NCBI RefSeq assembly: GCF_009737085.1
Contig: NZ_WOVL01000024.1
Coordinates: 19,579 to 83,578, forward strand
Length of the DNA: 64,000 nt
Source of the DNA: Paenibacillus sp. NEAU-GSW1
Lineage (GTDB): Bacteria; Bacillota; Bacilli; Paenibacillales; Paenibacillaceae
Reading direction: 5' to 3'
Shown here in pieces: positions 1 to 8,354 of this stretch (its first letter is position 1; every line of letters begins with the position of its first letter). The position numbers and the translations under genes are program-made. The notes beneath the pieces were generated by a model. It was not told the DNA's origin. It did no database searches and saw nothing but the letters and a program-made list of their open reading frames with translations.

Positions 1-1
1 T

Positions 2-1330
2 GCCTACCCCGGCATGATTAAAGCGTTTGCCGAAGGCTCTTCGCAAGTAGGCGAGCTTTCTAAGGATGAATACGGCGCGACGATCACGGCCTATGTTCCC
101 ATTGTTGCGAAAGACGGCAAGCTGCTCGGCGTCATCGGAGCAGATTTGGACGCAACAGCCGTCTACGAGCTGATGAGCTCGAACCGCATTACGATGATTT
201 GGACGGCGCTGGCTATTTTCCTGATCAGCTTGCTGCTCATTTATTTGCTCGCCCGCTATTTGACCCATCCGTTGAAAAAGCTGAAAACGCAGGTCGCCAA
301 AGTCGGCGAAGGCGATATGACCGTTGCAGTGGAACTCAAACGCGGCGACGAAGTAGGACAGCTAGCAGACGCGTTCCGCAAGCTGGTAGCTGATACGCGC
401 GAGGTCATCCAAGGCATCCGCGACAGCTCCGACAAGCTGTTGACAGCAGCCGAGGGCGTGTCCTTAAATGCGCGCAGCACGGCTGCCGAAAGCACCTCGA
501 TCTCCGGAGGCATCCAGGAGGCAGCGCAAGGCGCAAGCGCGCAAGTGATGCGCTCCTCGGAAGTTGCCGCGGCAATGGAGGAAGTAACGATTAGCATGCA
601 GCATATCGCGCAATCGACTTCGATCGTTGCCAACGTATCCCAGCAAACGGCAGATAATGCCGTTCAAGGATCGGCAGCCATTGATGCAGCCGTAGCGCGG
701 ATGGAAGCGATTCAGACGTCCTCTTCACGCGTTGCAGCAGCTGCATATTCGCTTGAAAACTATTCGGAGCAGATCGGCGGAATCGTCTCCATGATGGCTG
801 ATATCGCGACGCAAACGAATCTGCTTGCATTAAACGCAGGCATAGAGGCTGCCAGAGCCGGCGAGAACGGGCGAGGCTTCGCTGTCGTCGCGAGCGAAGT
901 TCGGAAGCTCGCTACACAGTCGCAGCAGTCGTCGCAGCAAGTGAGCGAGCTTATTGAAGCGATCGTCCGTCAGACAGCCGAGCTAACAGAAACGATGTCG
1001 GCGAGTACCCGTGATATTGAATCCGGCATGGTTACGGTTAAAGAAGCCGGCCAAGCCTTCGCTATTATCCGCCAAGGCTTGGAGAAAATTAACGAGCGGC
1101 TGCATGACGTATCCGCCGCTTCCGAGCAGCTGTCAGCCGGTTCGGAGGAAGTATCGGCCTCCGTCGAAGATATGGATTCCATCTCGCGCAAATTCGCCGA
1201 ACGGTTCGAGCAGATCGCTCACTCCTCCAACACGCAGCTTGCTGCGATGAATGAGGTGAGCGCATCCTCCGAATCCATACGGCTCATGTCCGGCCACTTG
1301 AATACGCTGATCGGCCGCTTTAAAGTGTAA
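2..1330 (+). CDS. Methyl-accepting chemotaxis protein, 5'-truncated by window edge
   Basis: Membrane chemoreceptor that senses a ligand outside the cell and controls the CheA kinase. The reading frame is open to the first base (codons for AYPG precede the first ATG at 14), so the true start lies upstream and only the C-terminal end of the extracellular sensor domain is present. Counting from the ATG at 14, a transmembrane helix covers about residues 60-80, a HAMP domain follows (80-132), and the rest is the cytoplasmic coiled-coil signalling domain. The conserved hairpin tip is seen around residues 258-300, including [18 protein letters not shown] and [13 protein letters not shown]. The retained extracellular piece ([21 protein letters not shown]) looks like the end of a dCache-type sensor; this is inference from a short fragment. 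Family assignment is secure; the ligand is unknown. Confidence 0.95.
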   Translation, partial: AYPGMIKAFAEGSSQVGELSKDEYGATITAYVPIVAKDGKLLGVIGADLDATAVYELMSSNRITMIWTALAIFLISLLLIYLLARYLTHPLKKLKTQVAKVGEGDMTVAVELKRGDEVGQLADAFRKLVADTREVIQGIRDSSDKLLTAAEGVSLNARSTAAESTSISGGIQEAAQGASAQVMRSSEVAAAMEEVTISMQHIAQSTSIVANVSQQTADNAVQGSAAIDAAVARMEAIQTSSSRVAAAAYSLENYSEQIGGIVSMMADIATQTNLLALNAGIEAARAGENGRGFAVVASEVRKLATQSQQSSQQVSELIEAIVRQTAELTETMSASTRDIESGMVTVKEAGQAFAIIRQGLEKINERLHDVSAASEQLSAGSEEVSASVEDMDSISRKFAERFEQIAHSSNTQLAAMNEVSASSESIRLMSGHLNTLIGRFKV

Positions 1331-1370
1331 TGTTAAGCTATTGGGAACGGGAACAGGTAATCGTTCATTT

Positions 1371-1590
1371 CCCGAAATAGCGAAGCAGGTTCGCTGAATA
1401 ACGAACACAATTTCGCTATATAGCGAGTTTAACTGCAGTTAGAGTAGAATAAGGAACCGATCTGCGCTATTTGCGAACGAACGTTCACGAATAGCGTAGA
1501 TCGGTTCTCTATCTGTTTCAGGCAACTCCAACCTTGCTCCAATAGCGAACTTGGCTTCGCAATATAGCGAGTCAGATTCGCTGTATTTTC
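1371..1590. repeat. Intergenic GCGAA/TTCGC repeat cluster
   Basis: No gene is visible in 1331-1680. The stretch is filled with short inverted motifs built from AATAGCGAA and TTCGCTAT. One long imperfect hairpin (1454-1507) has arms GAACCGATCT...CGCTATT and AATAGCG...AGATCGGTTC. The same motif family recurs at 19420-19625 and, in a related form, at 5731-5832, which points to a dispersed intergenic element. Confidence 0.7.
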
Positions 1591-1626
1591 ACAAATCAGT
1601 GCGAACCGGCAAAAACCATCCCTCAA

Positions 1627-1678
1627 AATAACGAAAGAGGCTGTCTCATCAAACGTTGAGACAGCCTCTTTCGTTATT
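1627..1678. terminator. 22-bp stem hairpin terminator after the ABC-F gene
   Basis: Perfect inverted repeat beginning AATAACGAAAGAGGCTGTCT and mirrored around an 8-base loop. It lies directly after the stop of the minus-strand ABC-F gene. Rich in A/T at both feet, so it could act in both directions. Confidence 0.85.
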
Positions 1679-1680
1679 TA

Positions 1681-3300
1681 TTAAACCGCGTACATACGCT
1701 CGCGGAGCGCTTTAATTTCGTCGCTCTCCAGGTACTCGTCGTACGTCATCATCCGGTCGATCAGACCGTTTGGCGTAATTTCCATAATGCGGTTCGCGAT
1801 CGTTTGTACGAACTGATGGTCATGCGACGTGAACAGAACCGTACAATCGGTATCCGTCAAACCGTTGTTGAGCGCTGTAATCGACTCGAGATCCAAGTGG
1901 TTGGTAGGCTCGTCGAGAATAAACGTATTCGCGCCGCTGAGCATAATTTTGGACAGCATGCAGCGAACTTTCTCGCCCCCGGACAATACGCTTGCTTTCT
2001 TCATCGCGTCGTCGCCGGAGAACAGCATGCGGCCGAGGAAACCGCGGATGAACGTTTCGTCCGGGTCCTTCGAATACTGACGCAGCCATTCAACAAGGTT
2101 CAGCTCAACGCCGTCGAAGTAAGGCGCGTTGTCTTTCGGGAAGTAGCCTTGAGTCGTCGTTACGCCCCATTGGTACGAGCCCGCATCCGGCTCCAGCTCG
2201 CCCATCAGCAGCTGGAACAGAACCGTTTTCGGCAGTCCGTTCGGTCCAACGAAAGCGATTTTGTCGCCTTTGTTGATCGTCAGCGTCAAGTTGTCGATCA
2301 CTTTCTCGCCGTCGATCGATTTCGTCAGTCCTTCTACGAGCAGCAGCGATTTGCCGGCTTCACGCTCGCCTTTGAACAGAATAAACGGATATTTACGGTT
2401 CGACGGACGAATGTCGTCAAGCGTAATTTTGTCGAGGAGCTTCTTACGGGAAGTTGCTTGCTTCGACTTTGATTTGTTGGCGCTGAAACGTTGAATAAAC
2501 GCTTGCAGCTCCTTGATTTTGTCTTCCTTCTTCTTGTTCTCGCCGCGCTGCAACGCGAGCGCCAGCTGGCTCGACTCGTACCAGAAGTCGTAGTTGCCGA
2601 CGTACATCTGGATTTTGCCGAAGTCGATATCCGCGATATGCGTACATACCGTATTCAAGAAGTGCCGGTCATGGCTGACAACGACGACAGTGCCTTCGTA
2701 ACGGGACAAGAAATCTTCCAGCCAGCGGATCGATTCGATGTCCAAATGGTTGGTAGGCTCATCGAGGAGCAGAATGTTCGGATCGCCGAACAACGCTTGC
2801 GCCAGCAGGACGCGGACTTTCTCGTTGCCGCCCAGCTCCGACATTTTCTTATCGTGCAAATCTGGCGTAATGCCAAGGCCGTTCAGCATCTCAGCCGCTT
2901 GCGACTCCGCTTCCCAGCCGTTCATTTCAGCGAATTCCGCTTCCAGCTCGCCTGCGCGCATGCCGTCCTCGTCGGTAAAGTCCGCTTTAGCGTAAAGCGT
3001 ATCTTTCTCCTTCATGACGTCATACAGCTTCTTATGTCCCATGATGACCGTTTCCAATACAACGAAATCATCGTATTCGTAATGGTTCTGTTTCAGCACG
3101 GCAAGACGCTCGCCCGGAGTAATATGAACTTCGCCGTTCGTTTGCTCGACTTCGCCGGACAATATTTTTAGAAACGTCGATTTGCCGGCGCCGTTCGCGC
3201 CGATCAAGCCGTAGCAGTTGCCTGGCGTAAACTTAATATTTACATCTTCAAAAAGCGCGCGCTTCCCAAAGCGAAGCGTTATGCCACTTGTACTAATCAT
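1681..3300 (-). CDS. ykpA: ABC-F family ATPase, YkpA/YbiT type
   Basis: Soluble protein with two fused ABC ATPase domains and no membrane segments. ABC-F proteins act on the ribosome, at the tRNA exit site, as translation factors; the exact task of the YkpA/YbiT branch is not settled. The first Walker A (GANGAGKS) and both Walker B/H motifs (LLLDEPTNHLD, FILDEPTNHLD) are intact. The second signature is LSGGEKVR, the first a looser LGGNEKVR. The second P-loop reads GPNGLPKT, lacking the usual glycine before K. The start chosen gives MISTSGITLRFGKR, which matches the family N-terminus; an upstream in-frame start at 3345 would add 15 unlikely residues. A 539-aa length is normal for the family. 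The gene stands alone, with a strong terminator behind it. Confidence 0.93.
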   Translation of the reverse strand: MISTSGITLRFGKRALFEDVNIKFTPGNCYGLIGANGAGKSTFLKILSGEVEQTNGEVHITPGERLAVLKQNHYEYDDFVVLETVIMGHKKLYDVMKEKDTLYAKADFTDEDGMRAGELEAEFAEMNGWEAESQAAEMLNGLGITPDLHDKKMSELGGNEKVRVLLAQALFGDPNILLLDEPTNHLDIESIRWLEDFLSRYEGTVVVVSHDRHFLNTVCTHIADIDFGKIQMYVGNYDFWYESSQLALALQRGENKKKEDKIKELQAFIQRFSANKSKSKQATSRKKLLDKITLDDIRPSNRKYPFILFKGEREAGKSLLLVEGLTKSIDGEKVIDNLTLTINKGDKIAFVGPNGLPKTVLFQLLMGELEPDAGSYQWGVTTTQGYFPKDNAPYFDGVELNLVEWLRQYSKDPDETFIRGFLGRMLFSGDDAMKKASVLSGGEKVRCMLSKIMLSGANTFILDEPTNHLDLESITALNNGLTDTDCTVLFTSHDHQFVQTIANRIMEITPNGLIDRMMTYDEYLESDEIKALRERMYAV

Positions 3301-3414
3301 TGTTCGCAACCCGTCCTTCTCTTCCATACTCAAATATTCTCGCACTATTATATCACAGTCTTCACCGGAAACGAACGCCGTAATCCGCTTTTTAGGCGAA
3401 AAAGATCGCTTACG

Positions 3415-4017
3415 CTATTCCGGCGTGGCCGCCGATCCTGCCGAACGATCCGCTGAAGCATGCAGCCGGCTGCTTCGGCTCGCACGAAAAACAAGAACAG
3501 CGCTCACTCCATACAATAACGCGCTCGCATAAAACAAAGCGTTGATCGTCAGCCAGTCGATCAAATAGCCGCCGGCGATAACGGCAAAACCGGACGCAAT
3601 CGTCGTCCAGAAATGATAAGAGCCGATTGCCGCGCCTCTTGATCCGGGCTCCGTATTGTCGGCTAACAGCAGCCGCTCGCTCATTTTTTGCATGGCGCCG
3701 CATGCGCCCATCAGCAGCTGCAAAGCTAATACAGCCACATAGGACAGCACCCACGGAAATACCAGCATCGATGCCATCATGCCAAACGAGCTTAGCAGCA
3801 AAATACGCGGGCTGTGCTTATCAAGCTTCGGCCCGAGCCATTGCGACGCGACAGCCGAACTAATCGTAAATACAGCAAAGGCCAGACCGTACTTCGAAAA
3901 GCTGTTGCCTAAGTTTTTAAGAAAAAGCAAGTAATAAGGATAGATCATGCCGACGGCTAACGTCACGATGCTCTGGGATCGAATCAGCCATTTCATATTC
4001 ATCGGGCGAATTACCAC
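3415..4017 (-). CDS. Half-length MFS-type membrane transporter
   Basis: A 200-residue hydrophobic protein resembling one six-helix half of a major facilitator. It has alternating hydrophobic helices and a loop with basic/acidic residues (GPKLDKHSPR) after helix 2, the usual place of the MFS motif A. Full MFS proteins have about 400 residues and 12 helices, and no second half is visible downstream. The start at 4017 overlaps the stop of bstA by 7 bases, so translation is probably coupled; ATGs at 4002 or 3996 are alternatives. It may be a genuine single-domain protein working as a dimer, or the stable remnant of a longer gene. Substrate unknown. Confidence 0.7.
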   Translation of the reverse strand: MVIRPMNMKWLIRSQSIVTLAVGMIYPYYLLFLKNLGNSFSKYGLAFAVFTISSAVASQWLGPKLDKHSPRILLLSSFGMMASMLVFPWVLSYVAVLALQLLMGACGAMQKMSERLLLADNTEPGSRGAAIGSYHFWTTIASGFAVIAGGYLIDWLTINALFYASALLYGVSAVLVFRASRSSRLHASADRSAGSAATPE

Positions 4018-4532
4018 CCTTGCCTTTTTTTAAGCGAAGTGATTTGCGCGATGTGATGGCGTCCGTGCCAAGCAAACCGCTGAAGCGCTTCATATAAAGT
4101 CATTGTTCCATATGAAGGACTAACGACCGTCTTGTCGAGCTCCGACAGGCTCAAGCTGCGAAATAACGCCGTTAACCTTCCGCGCAGCCCTTCCAGCATA
4201 TGCAGCGAATGCTCGACCGGCATATTATAATCAGCCAGCTCCGCCCACAGATTTTCCCGATAACTGCTTGCCGTCGGCGCATCCTCAGTAAGGCCCCGCT
4301 TGAAACGAAGCGTCGCGTTCATATCGTTGTCGGCTAGATGATGCACAACCTGCCGGACGGTCCAGCCGCCCGGACGATACGGCGTATTCAATTGCTCCTC
4401 CGTAAGCCCCTTTATCGTGCTGCGCAGCACTTCCGGCATTTGCGCGATTTCCTCAATCCATTGCTTCCGATGCTCCGATGTAGGGTTAGCAACTGCTTCG
4501 AATTTTCCAAGCGGATAACGCAAATCTTCCAT
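4011..4532 (-). CDS. bstA: DinB-fold bacillithiol S-transferase (YfiT/BstA family)
   Basis: Small metal-dependent protein of the DinB/YfiT fold. The B. subtilis homologue YfiT (BstA) joins bacillithiol to electrophiles and is thought to act in detoxification. The protein here follows that family along its whole 173-aa length: PYRPGGWTVRQVVHHLAD near residue 60 supplies one metal-binding His, and WHGRHHIAQI near the C-terminus supplies the other two. The ATG at 4532 lies 3 bases past the stop of the out-of-frame tail of the upstream FAD oxidoreductase, and its Shine-Dalgarno (ACGGAGGAATGAGAG) sits inside that tail. This suggests an ancestral operon FAD oxidoreductase - bstA - MFS. Confidence 0.88.
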   Translation of the reverse strand: MEDLRYPLGKFEAVANPTSEHRKQWIEEIAQMPEVLRSTIKGLTEEQLNTPYRPGGWTVRQVVHHLADNDMNATLRFKRGLTEDAPTASSYRENLWAELADYNMPVEHSLHMLEGLRGRLTALFRSLSLSELDKTVVSPSYGTMTLYEALQRFAWHGRHHIAQITSLKKRQGW

Positions 4533-4535
4533 CTC

Positions 4536-5667
4536 TCATTCCTCCGTCTTTAGCAAATAGTTTTCATAAAAGTAGTTCATAAACAGTCCGTCCGGATCGT
4601 ACAGCTCCTTCTTTTGCCGGAACAGCTCGTAGTTTGGATACGCCTGCTGAAACTGTTCTACGCTCGGATAGGCGAAACTTCCACGCCGCGCGCATCGCAT
4701 TGTTTCGGGTAATTAGCTCCCCGGATTGTTCTGTAAAAAACCGCGTCTGCAAATCCCACATCATCGTTTTTCCCCAATCCGTCGAACGATTCAACTGGAA
4801 CAACAGCTTGCCGGGCGCTACCCATGGTTCTCGCATAGACAATTTGTTATACGCTTGCAGTGATCCCTCTCCTTCTGCAAGGCCGTAGTTTTTCGCGAAC
4901 ATTTCAGTCAGGTAGCTGTCAGGGGCTACGGACAAACGAGCGATATGCATGCGGATCCCCGGATCGGCGGCCACTTTTTGCTGAAAATAGGCTTTATAGT
5001 CCTCCGTTGCCATCGTTTCTGTCGTCACGCTGTATAGCTCGTCATCCGTCAAAGACAGCGTCACGTCCAAAATAATGCCAAACAGCCCATAACCGCCAAG
5101 CGCCAACGGGAACAGCTCGGCGTTCTCCTCGCGGCTGACTGTTTTCACTTGTCCATCTGCCATAAGCAGTCTAAAGGATTCCACGCTTTTAATCATGGAG
5201 CCGTTACGAATATCCCGGCCGTGTGCGTTAATGCTGATCGAACCGCCTACCGTGAACGTATTTTGCGATTGCATCGTCTTCACCGCCAAGCCGTAGCGGT
5301 TGGCTTTATCTTGAATTTGCTCCCAGGTCACGCCGGACTGTACCGTAATCGTCTTCCGTTCCGTATCCAAATTGAGAATGCGGTTATAGGCGGTCATATC
5401 GACCACAATGCCGTCTTTGTAGTAAGTGTGTCCGCCCTGGCTGTGGCGCTGGCCGGCAATGGACACCGTCAGCCCCTTGTCCTTCGCTTCCTTCAGCAGC
5501 TTGACGAGCTGCGCTTCTTCTTTCCCCGCGACGACCCGCTCCACCTTGACCGGATGCAGCCGGCTATAATCGGTCACCAGATACGGGTCCTGGTCGACGG
5601 CTGATGTGCGGACGAAGCTGTAAATGCTTAGCGCCACCAACAGAAGCAGCGCCGCCGTTTTTTTCAT
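4536..5667 (-). pseudogene. FAD-binding (GlcD-like) oxidoreductase with internal deletion and frameshift
   Basis: The start at 5667 gives a signal-anchor (MKKTAALLLLVALSIYSFV) followed by an FAD-binding PCMH/VAO-type domain (AGQRHSQGGHTYYKDG; TFTVGGSISINAHGRDIR). The frame is intact to about residue 325, where the conserved RNNAMR occurs. Beyond that the open frame is nonsense, ending at 4564. A different frame then encodes a typical family C-terminus (GSFAYPSVEQFQQAYPNYEL ... YDPDGLFMNYFYENYL) ending with TGA at 4536-4538. About 100 residues normally found between these parts are missing, so the break near 4690-4700 is a deletion that also shifts the frame. The protein is probably inactive, unless the junction is an assembly error. 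Confidence 0.8.
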
Positions 5668-5967
5668 CCCCGGCTTCAACGCCTTCTCAACTCCCACTGT
5701 TTCCGTACATACGCATCGTGTACCGCAAAATAACGGAACAAAGTTTAACAAAGTTCCGTTATTTCGCCAAATCCCTACCTTCGACACGGAATAGCGGAAC
5801 AAAGTTAACAAAGTTCCGTTATTCCGCCCACCCCCGCAGCAGCAACGCCTGCTGTGGCCGTCCTTCGGCGGCAAAAAAGCTCCCAACAGGCATCGTCGAT
5901 ATCTTATACCTGATTGAGAGCTTCATCTCTTAACGCAATTCTATCTTTAGCTCGAAAAAGCCAACAG
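5668..5967. repeat. Intergenic region with two tandem CGGAACAAAGTT hairpins
   Basis: No convincing gene. Two near-identical hairpins occur at about 5731-5768 and 5789-5827. Each has arms TAACGGAAC or TAGCGGAAC and GTTCCGTTAT around an AAAGTT(T)AACAAA core. They sit just upstream of the broken oxidoreductase and resemble a mobile palindromic intergenic repeat more than a regulatory site. Apparent codons through this stretch are probably fortuitous. Confidence 0.7.
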
Positions 5968-7032
5968 CTAGTCCCAGTTCAGCTTCACTTCATTGCCAGT
6001 ACGGGACGATTCGTAAATGGCATCAAGAATGCGCATGTTCGTATAACCGGAAATAGCCGGCGCAATTGGCTGCTTGCCTTCCAGCACGCATTCGACGAAA
6101 TGCTTGCTCAGCAGCACGCGATCCTCATCGCCTTCAAGCGGTTCTACATCCGATTGCACGACTTCATTGTCCGCATGCGTAACGAACGAACCTTTGTCGC
6201 CAACGAGCGACACGCCGCCGTCCGTACCCATCAGATGGATAAAAGGATCCTCGCTAACCGATGCGGAATGGGCCGCCCAGCTGACGTCAAGCGACAGCGT
6301 CGCGCCGTTGTCAAGCTTGATGAGCGCCGAGGCCAAATCCTCGACATCGTAGTAGCCTTCCCAGTTCGGCGTTCCCCAGTTGCCGATGCCTTCTTTTTTC
6401 GGGCCAAATTCGGCATAAGTCGAGCCGTAGACGGAAATCGGCTTCGGATTGCCCAGCAAGTAGAGCGAAAGGTCCAGCATATGGACGCCGATGTCGATGA
6501 GCGGACCGCCGCCGGATTGGTCGCTGCGCGTAAACCAGGAGCCCCAACCCGGAATGCCCTTTTTGCGCATCCAGCCCGTCTTCACATTATAGATGCGCCC
6601 CAGATCGCCATTGTCGATACGCGCTTTAATGGCGCGGCTTAGTCCGCTCCAGCGCATTTGATGAGCCATCATCAGCACTTTGCCGGATTGTTCCACAGCT
6701 TCAACGATAGTACGAGACGCTTCGGCGTCAATCGCCATCGGTTTTTCCAGCAGCACATGCTTCCCTTGCTTCAATGCTTCGATCGCTAGCGGCGCATGGA
6801 ATTGGTTCGGCACGGCGATGATGACGGCGTCAAGCGACGCGTCCTCCAGCAGCGCTTGCGGATTTTCATGAACAACGGCGATGCCGTGCTCCTCCGCCCG
6901 CTGCTGCGCAAGCGGCAAGTATGCGTCGGTAACCGCCGCAATTTCAGCGTTATCCAATTTTGCAAACGTATTTAGGTGAACATTGGCAATGGCGCCTGCG
7001 CCGATAATGCCAAGACGAATCGATTTGCTCAT
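5968..7032 (-). CDS. Gfo/Idh/MocA family NAD(P)-dependent oxidoreductase
   Basis: Cytoplasmic dehydrogenase of sugars, inositols or related polyols. The N-terminal Rossmann fold shows GIIGAGAIANVHLNTF (residues 8-23), and the catalytic lysine motif HVLLEKPMAI lies near residue 95. The C-terminal substrate domain contains the common GGPLIDIGVHMLDL segment, which supplies the Asp and His of the active site. Length 354 aa is usual. The start at 7032 is preceded by a GGAGG site. The gene stands alone between unlike neighbours, so the substrate cannot be inferred from context. Confidence 0.92.
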   Translation of the reverse strand: MSKSIRLGIIGAGAIANVHLNTFAKLDNAEIAAVTDAYLPLAQQRAEEHGIAVVHENPQALLEDASLDAVIIAVPNQFHAPLAIEALKQGKHVLLEKPMAIDAEASRTIVEAVEQSGKVLMMAHQMRWSGLSRAIKARIDNGDLGRIYNVKTGWMRKKGIPGWGSWFTRSDQSGGGPLIDIGVHMLDLSLYLLGNPKPISVYGSTYAEFGPKKEGIGNWGTPNWEGYYDVEDLASALIKLDNGATLSLDVSWAAHSASVSEDPFIHLMGTDGGVSLVGDKGSFVTHADNEVVQSDVEPLEGDEDRVLLSKHFVECVLEGKQPIAPAISGYTNMRILDAIYESSRTGNEVKLNWD

Positions 7033-7143
7033 TAGTACGGAATGCCTCCTTACAAGTAGGTGTACAAGTCAGGCTAAGTATATCGCTCATTAGAGCAGCT
7101 GTCATTTCTCGCATTTGGCGTCCCGTTGTACTCTTTTGTCATT

Positions 7144-8163
7144 TTAGGATCGGCCGAAAAGCTTCCATGTCTCGCCATGCGGCAGCACGACGATACGTTC
7201 CGACTCGATGCCGCGCTCAACGCGTCCTGCTTCGAGACGGCACAACGCCTCCCGCGGCGTATCGTCCGCCAGCTTGAATGCGCCGTAATGCATCGGCACA
7301 AACCACTTCGCCCCGGTATCTTCGAACGCTTGAAGCGCCTGCTCCGGCGTGACGTGCTGAGGACCCATGAACCATTCCGGCTCATAAGCGCCGATCGGCA
7401 TCAGGGCGACATCAATGTCGAACCGGCTGCCGATTTCGCTAAATCCTTTGAAATAGCCGCTGTCGCCGGCGAAATATAGCGTCGGAGCCGGCGAGACGAC
7501 AGGTCTGTACGTATTTCCCGAAGTCGCTTCGCCACACTCTGCTTGCCATGCAGCCGCGTCGGTATGCTTCTTAGGCTCGATAACCCAGCCTCCCCAATGG
7601 GAGCTGTTCATATCCCAAGGCGTGCGGCGGGTCCAATGCTGGGAAGGAACGAACGTAAACCGGGCACCGCCGATTTCAACCGATTCCCACCAATGAAGCT
7701 CGCGGACGTTGGCAAAGCCTTTCATCCGGAGCTTCGAGCTAAGACCTGCAGGAACAAGCAACTGCCGTTTACCCTTTAATTGGCGAAGCGTTTGGATGCT
7801 TAGATGGTCATAGTGCGAATGCGAGATTAGCACGATGTCGACAGGCGGCACTTCGGCTATCGGAATGCCCGGCGGCGCAAGTCTTTTTTGAAAAGCCATT
7901 TGCGAAGCCCACACCGGGTCTGTCATGATGCTTAATCCGTCCAATTGAATAAAAAAAGTAGAATGCCCTACCCATGTAATCGAAGGCTGCTTATGGCTCT
8001 GTCCGTTATGCAAATAATCGAGATCCGGCTGTACATTCGGCACCTTATAGGAAAAATCCTTATTTTTAAGCCTGCTCATCCGTTCCTGACGCCATCTGGT
8101 AAACTGCTTAAATGATTGTTGCTGTTTAACCGGCTCCGCGTTTTCGAATTTCTTAAGCCTCAA
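7144..8163 (-). CDS. MBL-fold metal-dependent hydrolase (UlaG/NAPE-PLD-like)
   Basis: Metallo-beta-lactamase fold hydrolase of 339 aa. The metal-binding motif SHSHYDHL appears near residue 120. Further metal ligands come from FAGDSGY near residue 230 and a late MHYGAF. The WVGHSTFFIQLDGLSIMTDP start of the domain is typical of the NAPE-PLD/UlaG branch, which includes phosphodiesterases and lactonases. No signal peptide. Function beyond hydrolase is not predictable. Confidence 0.9.
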   Translation of the reverse strand: MRLKKFENAEPVKQQQSFKQFTRWRQERMSRLKNKDFSYKVPNVQPDLDYLHNGQSHKQPSITWVGHSTFFIQLDGLSIMTDPVWASQMAFQKRLAPPGIPIAEVPPVDIVLISHSHYDHLSIQTLRQLKGKRQLLVPAGLSSKLRMKGFANVRELHWWESVEIGGARFTFVPSQHWTRRTPWDMNSSHWGGWVIEPKKHTDAAAWQAECGEATSGNTYRPVVSPAPTLYFAGDSGYFKGFSEIGSRFDIDVALMPIGAYEPEWFMGPQHVTPEQALQAFEDTGAKWFVPMHYGAFKLADDTPREALCRLEAGRVERGIESERIVVLPHGETWKLFGRS

Positions 8164-8244
8164 TGCAGCATCCCTCGCTTTTCGAGTAAGTTGTGCGACG
8201 ACTCTTGTTTTAAGATATCAAACTATGCGGGGAGGAAGCAACAA

Positions 8245-8310
8245 ATGGAAGTTTGGAGTGAAAAATGGCATAAACTCGCGTCGAACTGTTATTTCATGTA
8301 CACTAATTAG
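8245..8310 (+). CDS. Candidate 21-residue peptide ORF ahead of the HEAT-repeat gene
   Basis: Very short ORF beginning MEVWSEKWHK and ending TAG at 8308-8310. It is preceded at the right distance by an excellent ribosome site (GGGGAGGAAG, 8230-8239). Its last codons overlap a perfect 16-bp palindrome. It may be a leader peptide, an expressed micropeptide, or the decayed start of an old gene. Only the Shine-Dalgarno and position support it. Confidence 0.4.
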   Translation: MEVWSEKWHKLASNCYFMYTN

Positions 8311-8314
8311 TGTA
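8299..8314. promoter_or_regulatory. Perfect 16-bp palindrome, candidate repressor operator
   Basis: The sequence TACACTAATTAGTGTA is a perfect inverted repeat, 41 bases before the start of the CvfC/YpgR-like gene. Symmetry and size are those of a dimeric MarR- or TetR-type operator; the regulator is unknown. Confidence 0.5.
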
Positions 8315-8354
8315 TATTACCGCTTATTGAATGGAACGGAGGTATTCAGCGAAT

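Noticed and set aside
1804..3171. Two long plus-strand frames opposite the ABC-F gene
   Set aside because: Antisense shadows; the minus-strand gene has intact ATPase motifs.
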